In this document: one piece after another, positions 34,872-43,846 of the stretch
How the letters are laid out: each line of letters opens with the position of its first letter
Position numbering within the stretch: the first letter of the stretch is position 1
Assembly (NCBI GenBank): GCA_900016865.1
Contig: FIZI01000013.1
Location: 62,001-126,000, forward strand
From: an uncultured Clostridia bacterium
GTDB lineage: Bacteria; Bacillota; DTU014
Reading direction: 5' to 3'
DNA: 64,000 nucleotides
Position numbers and translations under genes: made by a program
The notes under the pieces: generated by a model
Seen by the model: only the letters and a program-made list of their open reading frames with translations
Databases searched by the model: none
Told to the model about the DNA's origin: nothing

Positions 34872-35903
34872 ATGAATGAGGATAGGCTAAAGGCTGTCGA
34901 ATCAGCCGTGGCTCAGATAGAGCGACAGTTCGGAAAAGGCTCGATAATGCGGCTTGGAGAGGCTTCTGCGAAGCTCCAGGTCGAAGTCATTCCTACTGGG
35001 TCAGTGGCTCTCGATATAGCCTTGGGAGTTGGGGGCATGCCCAGAGGGAGGATTGTTGAGATCTTCGGGCCGGAGTCGTCAGGCAAGACTACCGTCGCCT
35101 TGCACGTAGTCGCCGAAGCACAAAAGGCCGGGGGGATTGCCGCATATATTGATGCAGAGCACGCACTCGATCCGGTATATGCCCGCAAGCTCGGTGTTGA
35201 CGTAGACAATCTCTTGATTTCGCAGCCCGACACCGGAGAGCAGGCTCTGGAGATCTGTGAGGCGTTGATTCGCAGTGGAGCCATAGATGTCGTGGTTGTA
35301 GACTCAGTTGCGGCTCTGGTGCCTCGGGCAGAGATTGACGGCGAGATGGGGGATTCTCATGTCGGATTGCAGGCCCGGTTGATGAGCCAGGCAATGCGCA
35401 AGCTTGCCGGAGTAGTGAGCAAGTCGAGGACCTGTGCGATATTCATCAACCAGATTCGTGAGAAGGTAGGTGTGATGTTCGGCAATCCCGAGGTCACGCC
35501 GGGCGGCCGGGCGCTGAAGTTCTACGCTTCGATCAGACTGGATATCAGGAGAGTCGAGACGATAAAGCAGGGCAACCAGCCGATCGGCAGTAGGACGCGA
35601 GCTCGGGTAGTGAAAAACAAGATCGCTTCACCTTTCAAAGAGGCGGAGTTTGACATCATGTTTGGTGAAGGGATCTCCCGAGAAGGCAGTATTTTGGACG
35701 TAGCTGAGGCACATAAAGTGGTTGACAAGAGCGGCGCTTGGTATTCATACGGCGATCTCAGGCTCGGGCAGGGTAAGGAAAACGCGAGGCAGTTTCTAAA
35801 AGAGAATCCTGAGGTTCTCGCAGAGATCGAACAAAAGGTCAGGGAGTTGACAGGCGTTACCGGCTCATTCAAGACCGAGGACTCACAGGGGCAGACAGAT
35901 TAG
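34872..35903 (+). CDS. recA: recombinase RecA
   Basis: 343 codons from ATG, seven bases after GAGGTG (34859-34864). Walker [10 protein letters not shown] at 66-74, the MAW region, [19 protein letters not shown], the loop L2 region [17 protein letters not shown] and the C-terminal KENPEV are all present. It forms filaments on single-stranded DNA for repair and SOS signalling. I found no CGAAC-N4-GTTCG operator upstream, which is unusual for a Gram-positive recA. A compact RNA-like fold lies in the leader. Confidence 0.98.
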   Translation: MNEDRLKAVESAVAQIERQFGKGSIMRLGEASAKLQVEVIPTGSVALDIALGVGGMPRGRIVEIFGPESSGKTTVALHVVAEAQKAGGIAAYIDAEHALDPVYARKLGVDVDNLLISQPDTGEQALEICEALIRSGAIDVVVVDSVAALVPRAEIDGEMGDSHVGLQARLMSQAMRKLAGVVSKSRTCAIFINQIREKVGVMFGNPEVTPGGRALKFYASIRLDIRRVETIKQGNQPIGSRTRARVVKNKIASPFKEAEFDIMFGEGISREGSILDVAEAHKVVDKSGAWYSYGDLRLGQGKENARQFLKENPEVLAEIEQKVRELTGVTGSFKTEDSQGQTD

Positions 35904-35968
35904 CCCGTATGCAGGCCTGGGTACAGGAGCCGCGTTTTAGCCCATTTTGGGCCTAATGCAGGGGTTTC

Positions 35969-35997
35969 TTGACACCCACATCCGAAAGATATACAAT
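35969..35997 (+). promoter_or_regulatory. strong sigma-A promoter of the RNase Y gene
   Basis: TTGACA (35969-35974), exactly 17 bases, then TACAAT (35992-35997): eleven of twelve consensus bases. Transcription should start near 36004, about 190 bases before the coding region of RNase Y. It is the best sigma-A site in the window. Confidence 0.85.
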
Positions 35998-36003
35998 AAC
36001 CGC

Positions 36004-36195
36004 GTACCTTACCACCGTTTTTGAGGCCATAGGAGACAACGGTCGTGGAAAACCGACGGATTCTGACCTAGGCCGACGTTGGCGGCATCTACAGGGTTTA
36101 TCGGGTTCAATTTACAGCGTTCGGCCAAAGGTTGCTGCGCCGCCGGCCTTCTGTGCCGGCATTGGGCGCGTGGAGAGCTAGGGGGGTGTACACTT
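36004..36195 (+). promoter_or_regulatory. long leader of the RNase Y mRNA
   Basis: About 190 bases between the predicted transcription start and the first residues that look like RNase Y. It contains a GC-rich hairpin (GCCGG near 36142 with CCGGC near 36156) and several purine-rich bulges, and ends with AGGGGGG at 36180-36186. No known riboswitch pattern was recognised and no T-run terminator is present. Confidence 0.45.
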
Positions 36196-36222
36196 ATCGA
36201 GGGTCAGGTATTCCCATACGTT

Positions 36223-37731
36223 GTGGTCGCTTTGGCATCCCTTGGACTAGGATATCTGATTCGAAGATTCCTTGGTGAGTTAAAGAAGGGCAGTGCCGAG
36301 CAGCAGGCCAGAAGTATTATTGAAGAAGCGGAGAAGCTAGCTGAGGCAAAGCAGCGCGAAATGCTGCTTGAGGTTAAGGAAGACATCCACAGACTCAGAA
36401 CCGAATTGGATAGAGAAAGTCGCGAGAGGCGCCTGGAGCTCCAGAGAGCTGAAAACCGCAACATCCAGAAGGAGGAGGCGCTTGACCGCAAGCTCGCGGC
36501 CGTGGAGAAACGTGAGGAGCGGATTGCACAGCGTGAAGCAGAGATCGAGAAACTGAAAAGGGAGATCGAGCAGATCAAGGCTGAGCAACGCAAGAAATTG
36601 GAGGAGATAGCAGACCTGACGACAGAACAAGCCAGGCAACTGCTACTTGATGAGGTCCGCAAAGAGACCGAACACGAGGCGGCTGCCATGATAAAGAGCG
36701 TAGAGATACGTGCCAGGGACGAGGCGGACAAGAGGGCTCGGGAGATTGTGTCCCTCGCCATTCAAAGGTGCGCGGCAGACCACGTCGTAGACACCACAGT
36801 ATCTGTTGTGCCGTTGCCCAATGACGAGATGAAGGGTAGGATCATTGGCAGAGAGGGTAGGAATATCCGGGCTCTTGAGACCTTGACTGGCATTGACTTG
36901 ATTATTGATGACACTCCTGAGGCTGTCATTTTATCCGGGTTTGATCCTGTAAGGCGTGAAGTAGCCCGGATCGCACTGGAGCGATTGATCAGTGACGGGC
37001 GTATTCACCCGGCTAGGATCGAAGAGATGGTGGAGAAGGCGAGAAAAGAAGTCGAGGCTGTTATACGCGAGGAAGGCGAAAAGGCTGCGTTTGATACGGG
37101 TGTCCACGGTCTGCATCCTGAGATCGTCAGGCTCTTGGGCAGGCTTAAGTACCGCAGCAGCTACGGGCAGAATGTCTTGCAGCACTCCATTGAGGTCTCT
37201 TATCTGGCTGCAATGATGGCCGCCGAACTGGGAGCCGATGAAAACCTTGCCAGAAGAGCCGGGCTTCTTCACGATATCGGAAAGGCTGTCGACCACGAAG
37301 TTGAAGGGCCGCATGCTAAGATCGGAGCAGACATACTTAAGCGTTATCACGAGTCGCCACAGGTGATTCATGCGGTTTTGGCACACCATGATGAGACTGA
37401 GGCAAAGACGGTTGAGGCGTGCTTGGTCCAGGCTGCAGACGCCATTTCAGCTGCGAGGCCCGGTGCAAGACGAGAGACGCTCGAGGCGTACATCAAGCGC
37501 CTGGAGAAGCTCGAAGAGATCGCCGGATCGCTTGAGGGTGTAGACAAGGTCTATGCGATTCAGGCAGGCCGCGAGATCAGAGTTATGGTCAAACCCGAAA
37601 AGATTGACGACGTTGCGGCGATCAAGGTTTCGCGAGATATCGTCAAGCGGATCGAAGAAGAACTCGAATATCCGGGGCAGATAAAGGTGACTGTAATCAG
37701 AGAGACTCGCGCTGTCGAATACGCCAAGTAG
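36223..37731 (+). CDS. rny: ribonuclease Y (start uncertain)
   Basis: From GTG 36223 there are 502 codons; the family has about 520. The residues just upstream in frame ([10 protein letters not shown]) complete the N-terminal membrane helix, and ATC 36196 lies nine bases after AGGGGGG, so the true start may be a non-standard codon there. A TTG at 36079 would add unlikely sequence. A long coiled coil (about 25-190) leads to a KH domain ([15 protein letters not shown]) and an HD domain ([12 protein letters not shown]). RNase Y begins mRNA decay at the membrane. It has its own promoter and leader. Confidence 0.9.
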   Translation: MVALASLGLGYLIRRFLGELKKGSAEQQARSIIEEAEKLAEAKQREMLLEVKEDIHRLRTELDRESRERRLELQRAENRNIQKEEALDRKLAAVEKREERIAQREAEIEKLKREIEQIKAEQRKKLEEIADLTTEQARQLLLDEVRKETEHEAAAMIKSVEIRARDEADKRAREIVSLAIQRCAADHVVDTTVSVVPLPNDEMKGRIIGREGRNIRALETLTGIDLIIDDTPEAVILSGFDPVRREVARIALERLISDGRIHPARIEEMVEKARKEVEAVIREEGEKAAFDTGVHGLHPEIVRLLGRLKYRSSYGQNVLQHSIEVSYLAAMMAAELGADENLARRAGLLHDIGKAVDHEVEGPHAKIGADILKRYHESPQVIHAVLAHHDETEAKTVEACLVQAADAISAARPGARRETLEAYIKRLEKLEEIAGSLEGVDKVYAIQAGREIRVMVKPEKIDDVAAIKVSRDIVKRIEEELEYPGQIKVTVIRETRAVEYAK

Positions 37732-37773
37732 ATTGCCTCGCAGCCGATGTGGGCACTGAGTGCTGTAGTGATT

Positions 37774-37835
37774 CGGTAGAGGCACTACCGTCGTTCAGGA
37801 GTCAGGGACACTGTTGATGTCCTCGGCTCCTGAAC
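37774..37835 (+). repeat. two back-to-back hairpins between rny and ymdB
   Basis: CGGTAG/CTACCG (37774-37790, loop AGGCA) is followed two bases later by GTTCAGGAG (37793-37801) paired with CTCCTGAAC (37827-37835), which encloses an inner GACA/TGTC helix. Neither has a T-run, so read-through into ymdB is likely. They could be RNase processing or mRNA-stability elements. Confidence 0.55.
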
Positions 37836-37907
37836 ATGTGCAACTGCCACGACGTGCAGAGATACCTGTCTCGGGCCTCAATGGACCTGCAGAGAGGCGG
37901 TTTTGTA

Positions 37908-38687
37908 GTGAATATACTTGCTATTGGTGATGTTGTTGGTGAGGTAGGGCGAAAAGCCGTAAGGCAAGCCTTGCCCAAGGTCATCCGCGACCACCAAATC
38001 GACTTCGTATTTGCCAACGGTGAGAACGCCAGCGGAGGGTTGGGATTGGCGCCAAGGGAGGCGAAGGAGCTTCTTGACTACGGTGTCCACGTTCTCACAG
38101 GGGGTAATCATACGTTCCGCTTTAGTGAGATCTACAATGAACTCGATACCAATCCTCGCCTTGTCAGGCCCGCCAACTACCCTCCAGGTGCTCCTGGCCG
38201 CGGGGTTGTGCTCTTTCCTGACGAGATCAACCCTGAGGTGGCAGTAATCAACCTGATCGGACGCACATTCATGGAGCCTGTAGACTGTCCGTTTCAGTCC
38301 GCTGACGAAATTCTCTCGCAGCTTGATGACAGAATCCGAGTCATATTAGTTGATGTGCACGCTGAAGCTACGTCAGAAAAGCAGGCTCTTGGATGGTATC
38401 TCAACGGACGAGTTACAGGAGTAATAGGAACCCACACACACGTACAGACTGCTGATGAGAGGATCTTGGATCGCGGGACCGCGTACATCACTGACGTAGG
38501 AATGTGCGGCCCAGTGGATTCGGTGCTGGGGATTGAGGTGGATGTCATCCTTCGCAGGTTCAAGACCCAGCTTCCGGCCAGGTTTGCGGTAGCCAAAGGA
38601 CGGGCAGTCTTTTCTGCACTGCTTATTGAATGCAATGATCAGGGCCGGGCTACATCCGTTGAGAGGATTAGCGTCATCATAGACTAG
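37908..38687 (+). CDS. ymdB: YmdB-family metallophosphoesterase (2',3'-cyclic nucleotide phosphodiesterase)
   Basis: 259 codons from GTG 37908, seven bases after GAGAGGCGG (37892-37900). The N-terminus MNILAIGDVVGEVGRKAV and the metal-binding motifs FANGENASGGLG, LTGGNHTF, DVHAEATSEK and GTHTHVQTAD define the family. In B. subtilis it interacts with RNase Y and affects biofilm and motility gene expression. It lies directly after rny here too. Confidence 0.95.
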   Translation: MNILAIGDVVGEVGRKAVRQALPKVIRDHQIDFVFANGENASGGLGLAPREAKELLDYGVHVLTGGNHTFRFSEIYNELDTNPRLVRPANYPPGAPGRGVVLFPDEINPEVAVINLIGRTFMEPVDCPFQSADEILSQLDDRIRVILVDVHAEATSEKQALGWYLNGRVTGVIGTHTHVQTADERILDRGTAYITDVGMCGPVDSVLGIEVDVILRRFKTQLPARFAVAKGRAVFSALLIECNDQGRATSVERISVIID

Positions 38688-38826
38688 AAACCGCTCGGGG
38701 AGGCGTTCAGATCAGGTACCGCGCGCTGGAACAAAAGAGGAATTATCGCGGCGGTGAGTAATATATATAGTGGTGGAAGGGAGGGACCTCGGCACGTCAC
38801 AGAGGCAGCAAGGAGGTAACCCCGAG

Positions 38827-39087
38827 ATGGAAGTACTGAGAGTGTCTGCAAAGTCGAATCCAAATTCTGTAGCAGGAGCTCTTGCCGGGGTGCTGCGGGA
38901 GCGCGGCGGTGCGGAGATTCAGGCGATTGGTGCTGGCGCTCTGAATCAAGCTGTCAAGGCAGTAGCCATTGCTCGTGGCTTTGTTGCTCCAAGTGGTGTC
39001 GATCTGATTTGCATACCTGCTTTCACCGATATTGTGATCGACGGAGAGGAGAGGACCGCGATCAAGCTCATCGTTCAACCTCGGTAA
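38827..39087 (+). CDS. spoVS: stage V sporulation protein S
   Basis: 86 codons from ATG with a strong AGGAGGT at 38812-38818; length and sequence match SpoVS closely (EVLRVSAKSNPNSVAGALAG, IQAIGAGALNQAVKA, FTDIVIDGEERTAIK). It is an Alba-like small protein needed for coat formation and completion of septation in sporulating B. subtilis. It is followed by a hairpin and a terminator. Confidence 0.97.
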   Translation: MEVLRVSAKSNPNSVAGALAGVLRERGGAEIQAIGAGALNQAVKAVAIARGFVAPSGVDLICIPAFTDIVIDGEERTAIKLIVQPR

Positions 39088-39088
39088 T

Positions 39089-39150
39089 CTGGTGGGACAT
39101 CCACCAGGCAGCAATCCTTGGGCCCTCGCCGCAGCTGGCGAGGTTTCTTT
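39089..39150 (+). terminator. intrinsic terminator after spoVS
   Basis: CCTCGCC (39124-39130) pairs with GGCGAGG (39137-39143) and TTTCTTT follows (39144-39150). A further hairpin, CTGGTGG/CCACCAG, lies at 39089-39107 directly after the spoVS stop. Confidence 0.75.
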
Positions 39151-39279
39151 GTACATGGAGTTTAGACAGGCTGCACGCGGCATTTATGGCTAATGTTACT
39201 GGCAGGTGCAGCGCTTTAGTTCGTGAATTGATTAGATGGGATTTAGGGGTGGCTAACGATCTACGAGGAGCCGATAGCT

Positions 39280-39798
39280 ATGTATGAAGGGGAGTCTGTC
39301 ATTCTCCGTCCGGTTGATGCCTCGGATGAGCCACTCCTTTTGGAATGGGACAATGACGACGAGCTCAATCTCTTGATGGGAACCGATGTCCTGGTCGACC
39401 TCAAGGACCACTTCAGCTTATGCGACGGCCGCAGCTGCATTAGACTGATGATAGAGACTAAGGCCGGAGCCGTCATCGGAAATGTGGATCTCATTCGAAT
39501 ACACTGGCGGCGCAAGGAAGCGGAGCTAGTTGCTCGAATTGGCAGAAAAGACTATTGGAATCAAGGCTATGGCTCTGACGCGGTGAGTACTCTTCTGCGA
39601 GTGGCATTCTCCAAGTTCGGGCTAAAAAGCGTGTATCTCAGAGTTTACAGGTCCAACAAGAGAGCGGTGCGCTGCTACGAGAAGTGCGGGTTTCGAAAAG
39701 AAGGCGTAGTGGTGCGGGCGTCACGGAGCGGGCCGATAGAGATAGTGCTAATGAGTGCTTCTGCGTCTGAGTTGGCCTCCAATGCGGCTGCCAGCTGA
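39280..39798 (+). CDS. GNAT-family N-acetyltransferase (RimJ/RimL-like)
   Basis: 172 codons from ATG, nine bases after CGAGGAG (39264-39270). The N-terminus SVILRPVDASDEPLLLEWDND and the acetyl-CoA region (AELVARIGRKDYWNQGYGSDAVS, LRVYRSNKRAVRCYEKCGFRK in adjoining strands) are typical of RimL/SpeG-type acetyltransferases. The target, a protein N-terminus or a small amine, cannot be told. It is flanked by terminators on both sides and so forms its own unit. Confidence 0.88.
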   Translation: MYEGESVILRPVDASDEPLLLEWDNDDELNLLMGTDVLVDLKDHFSLCDGRSCIRLMIETKAGAVIGNVDLIRIHWRRKEAELVARIGRKDYWNQGYGSDAVSTLLRVAFSKFGLKSVYLRVYRSNKRAVRCYEKCGFRKEGVVVRASRSGPIEIVLMSASASELASNAAAS

Positions 39799-39829
39799 TT
39801 TTCATAACTTGCCAAGAAGCTAGAACAAA

Positions 39830-39875
39830 AGGGACGGAATCGCGAGTATCTGCGACTTCGTCCCTTCATCTTTTT
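39830..39875 (+). terminator. intrinsic terminator after the acetyltransferase gene
   Basis: AGGGACGGAATCGC (39830-39843) pairs with GCGACTTCGTCCCT (39852-39865) with one G-U pair and one mismatch; five T follow at 39871-39875. It separates the acetyltransferase from the dcw cluster. Confidence 0.85.
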
Positions 39876-39933
39876 CAACCAATCTTTGGCGCAAGGGAGG
39901 ATTAGTAGACTTTGTGGAGAATTGATCCGATAA

Positions 39934-39968
39934 AGTGGCACCTAGTGGACCATAGTGGACTTGGGTGG
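39934..39968 (+). promoter_or_regulatory. MraZ-type operator: four GTGG boxes at 10-bp spacing
   Basis: AGTGG occurs at 39934, 39944 and 39954 and GGTGG at 39964, an exact 10-bp period that puts all boxes on one face of the helix. The last overlaps the GGAGGA ribosome site of mraZ. MraZ in other bacteria represses its own operon by binding short GTGG/TGGG repeats upstream of mraZ. One more GTGG is at 39914. I could not place a clear sigma-A promoter. Confidence 0.75.
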
Positions 39969-39984
39969 AGGACCGGTTCACACC

Positions 39985-40416
39985 ATGCTTATCGGTGAGT
40001 ATCGCCACAGCCTCGACGAGAAGGGCAGGCTGACTATGCCAAGCCGGTACAGAGAGCTGCTGGGCAAGTCGTTTATCCTCACAAAGGGATTGGACGGCTG
40101 TCTCTTTGTGTACCCTATTCAGGAGTGGCAGTCACTACTCAACGATATCCAGGCATTGCCTTTGACCAATCCTTCTGCACGCGCCTTTGTCCGGATCTTC
40201 TTGGCAGGGGCATGCGAGCCCGAGCTGGACAAGCAGGGCAGGTTTGTAATTCCTCCTAGCCTGCGGGAATACGCGTCTCTTGAACGCGAGTTGGTGATCT
40301 GCGGCGTAGGTAGTCGCCTCGAGATTTGGAGCGCGGAACGTTGGGATAAGTACGTCGAGTCCGCAAGTCCATCCTTTAGTGAGATCGCGTCAGAGCTTGT
40401 GAATCTGGGGATCTAG
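39985..40416 (+). CDS. mraZ: transcriptional regulator MraZ
   Basis: 143 codons from ATG 39985; the GGAGGA at 39967-39972 is rather far (12 bases), but the start MLIGEYRHSLDEKGRLTMP is exactly that of the family. Two AbrB-like repeats each carry the D-x3-R signature (LDEKGRLTMP and LDKQGRFVIP). It assembles into rings and binds repeated boxes upstream of its own gene, controlling the dcw cluster. Such boxes lie just upstream. Confidence 0.97.
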   Translation: MLIGEYRHSLDEKGRLTMPSRYRELLGKSFILTKGLDGCLFVYPIQEWQSLLNDIQALPLTNPSARAFVRIFLAGACEPELDKQGRFVIPPSLREYASLERELVICGVGSRLEIWSAERWDKYVESASPSFSEIASELVNLGI

Positions 40417-40475
40417 ACCTGGACATGTGCCAAAGGATCCATCAATAGACTGGCGCAGTGAGGCGGGAGTCTGCG

Positions 40476-41441
40476 ATGAACGAATTCCATCATATCCCTG
40501 TGCTTTTGCAGGAGACGTTAGAGATACTCGACTGCAAGCCGGGCGACGTAGTGTTGGATGCAACAATAGGCGGTGCAGGTCACAGTTCAGAGATTGTCAA
40601 GCTTATCAGGCCCGGAGGCCGCCTCATTGGAGTTGACAGAGACCCGGATGCCATCAGGGCAGCCCTGACTCGCCTTGCTGAACACGGTGACATGGTTACT
40701 GTTGTCCACGGCAACTTCCGCGACCTGGACACAATCCTCGAGCGATTAGGCATTGATGCTGTCGACAAGGTGCTTTTTGACTTCGGCGTGTCGTCACACC
40801 AGCTTGACGACGCTAACCGGGGGTTTAGTTACTGGCAGGATGATGCACAGCTCGACATGCGAATGGACAAGTCAACCGGACTGTCCGCCAAGGAATTGAT
40901 TAACACAGCGTCTCGTGAAGAACTGGCCTCGATCATAAGGAGATACGGGGAAGAGCCGTTTGCCGGCCGAATCGCGAGTCTAATTGTGAAGAGACGCGAG
41001 TTTGAGCCAATAGAGACTGTTGGGCAGCTCGTTGAAATAGTCAAGGCAGCAATTCCTGCACGTTTCAGGCGTCGCGGAGGCCATCCTGCTCGCAAGACGT
41101 TTCAAGCGCTCAGGATCGCGGTCAACAGTGAGTTGGAGGCCATAGAGATTGCTCTTGACTCGGCATTTTCCATGCTGGCCGAGGGCGGGGTTGTTGCTGC
41201 GATCTCCTTTCATTCACTCGAAGACCGTATCGTGAAGACGAAGTTCCGTGAGTTTGCGAGGCCATGCACGTGCCCGCCGGATGCGCCGATTTGCACGTGC
41301 GCAGGGATTGCTAGGGCCGAGCTGTTGACGAAGAGAGGAATCGTGCCGTCGGAGCGTGAGATTTCTCTCAATCCTAGAGCTAGAAGCGCTCGACTTAGAG
41401 CCGTTCGCAAGGTTCTATTCGCTTCTGGGGGTGAATACTGA
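40476..41441 (+). CDS. rsmH: 16S rRNA m4C1402 methyltransferase RsmH (MraW)
   Basis: 321 codons from ATG 40476 behind GGCGGGAG (40462-40469). HIPVLLQE and the SAM motif VVLDATIGGAGHS begin the protein; FDFGVSSHQLDDANRGFSY, RFRRRGGHPARKTFQALRI and ISFHSLEDRIVK follow. A Cys-rich piece CTCPPDAPICTC near the end is common in Bacillota. It methylates the P-site cytosine of 16S rRNA. The stop overlaps ftsL. Confidence 0.97.
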   Translation: MNEFHHIPVLLQETLEILDCKPGDVVLDATIGGAGHSSEIVKLIRPGGRLIGVDRDPDAIRAALTRLAEHGDMVTVVHGNFRDLDTILERLGIDAVDKVLFDFGVSSHQLDDANRGFSYWQDDAQLDMRMDKSTGLSAKELINTASREELASIIRRYGEEPFAGRIASLIVKRREFEPIETVGQLVEIVKAAIPARFRRRGGHPARKTFQALRIAVNSELEAIEIALDSAFSMLAEGGVVAAISFHSLEDRIVKTKFREFARPCTCPPDAPICTCAGIARAELLTKRGIVPSEREISLNPRARSARLRAVRKVLFASGGEY

Positions 41442-41794
41442 TGGTATCGGCTAGGCGAATGCATCGCTGGAGGCCCTTGAGTGGAAGCAAGCCGGGCAGG
41501 AGCAGTCCTGTGATGCCGACATGGGTAAAGAGAATGCTTGCAATGCTCTTGGTCGCTTTCACGTTCTTGGGCATCCTCTTGCCCTACCTCTGGATCCAGG
41601 CAGAGATCAATGAAGCTTCTGCTGAAAGACGCACTTGGAGCAGGATTCTAAACGAGACTATTGAAGAGCACCAAGCACTGCAGTTTAGGTTGTCTGAATT
41701 GCAGTCTGCGCGCAGGATAGAGCAGGTGGCAATCGAGAGGCTGGGAATGGAGAAGCCGACTCAGGTCATTCACGTTGAACCGACACTGCATTAG
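41441..41794 (+). CDS. ftsL: FtsL-like septum protein
   Basis: 117 codons from ATG overlapping the rsmH stop, with GGGGGTGA at 41427. A basic cytoplasmic tail (1-30), one membrane helix (about 31-51) and a leucine-rich coiled coil (about 55-95) end in RLGMEKPTQVIHVEP, the usual FtsL ending. In the divisome FtsL forms a complex with DivIB/FtsQ and DivIC. A 135-bp gap follows in which I see no gene. Confidence 0.9.
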   Translation: MVSARRMHRWRPLSGSKPGRSSPVMPTWVKRMLAMLLVAFTFLGILLPYLWIQAEINEASAERRTWSRILNETIEEHQALQFRLSELQSARRIEQVAIERLGMEKPTQVIHVEPTLH

Positions 41795-41929
41795 TTAGCC
41801 GGCAGACATATCAGCTCGCCTTGTCGCGTCCTTGTGTTCTCTTGGATGGCTTCCTCTCGCTCGGCTTTCGTTTGCTTCGAGCACACGCCACGGGTATTTT
41901 GTGGTTGCGCTTGACTTGGGGGGACTACC

Positions 41930-43846
41930 TTGCCGGATCATACTGCTGTAGTTGTCCGTAAGCGGATTGTCTTCGTCCTGTTTGCACTGTCGCTGGTGAT
42001 GTTCGCCCTCGTCTGTCGCTTGTTCTATTTGCAGGTCATTCGCAATGAGTGGTTGCGCCAGATGGCTCTGGACCAGAGATATGCGACTTTGTATGAAGAC
42101 TCCCGGAGAGGACCGATTTATGATGTTCGTTTTCGAAAGCTCGCAGTCAGTATGAGTGCGGAGTCTATAGTTGCCATCCCAGCCCAGATCAGTGATGCGC
42201 GAGATACTGCCGCCAAGTTGTCAGAAGTTCTCGACATGGACTATCAATCGGTGTATGCCAAGTTAACTCAACCCCTTGCGAGTGTGTACATAAAACGGCG
42301 GGTGGATCAGGAGACAGCTCAAGCTGTCAAAGAGCTGAGACTTCCCGGCATTGTGTTCACTGAGAAGGGAGAGCGCTTTTATCCGTCAGGGTCAATAGCA
42401 AGCCATGTTCTCGGAATTGTTGGAACCGACAATCAAGGGCTGGAGGGCCTAGAGCTGGAGTATGACGAGTATCTCTCGGGAAAGAGGGGAAGGCGCAGGT
42501 CAGAAGTAGATGCTAGAGGACGGGACATACCTCTGGGCGAAAAGGAGTACATCCCGCCTGAGGATGGGTATGGCATCGTGCTCACAATCGATGAGCGGAT
42601 CCAGATGATAGCCGAGCGAGAGATCGAACGTGCAGTCGTCGAAGCTAACGCGGCTCGCGGAACGATCATAATGATGAACCCCAAGACCGGAGGGATCCTT
42701 GCCTTGGCTACGTACCCGTCCTTTGACCTAACTGATTGGCGGAATACAACAGCTGAGCAGCGCAGGATGTGGCCCCTGCTTGATGCGTACGAGCCGGGCT
42801 CGACATTCAAGATTGTCACGGCAGCTGCTGTGCTGGATTCTGGTACCCGGTCTGTTTACTCCACCTTCGATGACATCGGGTATGTCCTTGTTGACGGGCA
42901 TCGCCTCAGATGCTGGAGAGCTGGCGGACACGGACATCAAACCTTTGTAGAGACTATGGAGAACTCCTGTAACCCCGCGTTTGCCACGTACGCGAGGGAA
43001 ATGGGCGTTGACGTATTCTACAGATATATAAGAGCGTTTGGCTTTGGATTGCCCACTGGTATAGATTTTCCAGGAGACAGTACGGCGAAGGGAATGCTTC
43101 AGTCAGAAAAAACTGTAGGAGCTGTAGGGATTGCCACGATTGGATTCGGCCAGGGAATAGCAGTCACCCCTCTGCAGTTGTTACAGGCGATCGCGACTGT
43201 AGCAAACGGAGGTACCATGATGAAACCTCGCTTGGTTGAGGCAGTAGTCGATGAGAGATTGCAGATAGTCGAGAAGTTTCCACCGGTGAGCGTTCGTCAG
43301 GTGATCTCTCCATCGACAGCTCAAATTCTGAACGAAGTTCTCGTATCAGTGGTTGAGAACGGATCCGGCACGAGGGCCCAAATCCCCGGCTATCTGGTCG
43401 CAGGAAAAACTGGCACAGCTCAAAAGGTCGATCACAGAGGTGGGTACGGCGACAAGAGAGTGGCGTCCTTTGGGGGATACGCACCTGCAGACGATCCGGT
43501 CGTCGCTGCTCTAGTCATTATTGATGAGCCCAATACTTACACAACCTACGGCGGTGTCCTTGCCGCTCCTGCTTTTCAGGCCGCGGTATCTGATGCTTTG
43601 AGGCTCCTGGGAGTGCCCCCGAATCGTCCGGTTGCAGAGACGGTTGCCAAACCAAATCAGGTCTATGTTCCCGATGTCCGCAACTACCCTGTGGTCGAAG
43701 CTGCTGAAAAGGCCAAGGAGGCCGGTTTGGGATTGAGAATTGTCGGGGGCCAGGGCAACATCGTCTTGTCTCAAAATCCTGTTCCCGGAGCTGCTGTACA
43801 GCTCAACACAGTCGTGAATGTGGTTGTAGGAGATGATCCGGAATAG
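41930..43846 (+). CDS. ftsI: class B penicillin-binding protein with PASTA domain (FtsI/PbpB/SpoVD type)
   Basis: 638 codons from TTG behind GGGGGGAC. One membrane helix (about 12-32), a dimerisation region, then the transpeptidase with the active-site Ser291 in GSTFK (290-294), NSCN and KTG (493-495). One PASTA domain ends the protein (about 580-636, VYVPDVRNYPVVEA). It cross-links septal peptidoglycan with FtsW. B. subtilis has two such genes here (pbpB, spoVD); only one is present, so it may serve both growth and spore cortex. Confidence 0.95.
   Translation: MPDHTAVVVRKRIVFVLFALSLVMFALVCRLFYLQVIRNEWLRQMALDQRYATLYEDSRRGPIYDVRFRKLAVSMSAESIVAIPAQISDARDTAAKLSEVLDMDYQSVYAKLTQPLASVYIKRRVDQETAQAVKELRLPGIVFTEKGERFYPSGSIASHVLGIVGTDNQGLEGLELEYDEYLSGKRGRRRSEVDARGRDIPLGEKEYIPPEDGYGIVLTIDERIQMIAEREIERAVVEANAARGTIIMMNPKTGGILALATYPSFDLTDWRNTTAEQRRMWPLLDAYEPGSTFKIVTAAAVLDSGTRSVYSTFDDIGYVLVDGHRLRCWRAGGHGHQTFVETMENSCNPAFATYAREMGVDVFYRYIRAFGFGLPTGIDFPGDSTAKGMLQSEKTVGAVGIATIGFGQGIAVTPLQLLQAIATVANGGTMMKPRLVEAVVDERLQIVEKFPPVSVRQVISPSTAQILNEVLVSVVENGSGTRAQIPGYLVAGKTGTAQKVDHRGGYGDKRVASFGGYAPADDPVVAALVIIDEPNTYTTYGGVLAAPAFQAAVSDALRLLGVPPNRPVAETVAKPNQVYVPDVRNYPVVEAAEKAKEAGLGLRIVGGQGNIVLSQNPVPGAAVQLNTVVNVVVGDDPE

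Noticed and set aside
34872-34880. LexA/SOS operator at recA
   Set aside because: The nearest sequence, CGAAGTGTTAAAC, lacks the CGAAC-N4-GTTCG symmetry.
36004-36195. Known riboswitch (ZTP or c-di-AMP type) in the RNase Y leader
   Set aside because: A few GC-rich words look similar, but the conserved cores of these classes are not present in order.
38736-38761. SigH-like promoter before spoVS
   Set aside because: AGAGGAATT fits the -35 and GGTGAGTAA nearly fits the -10, but only 8 bases separate them instead of 11-12.
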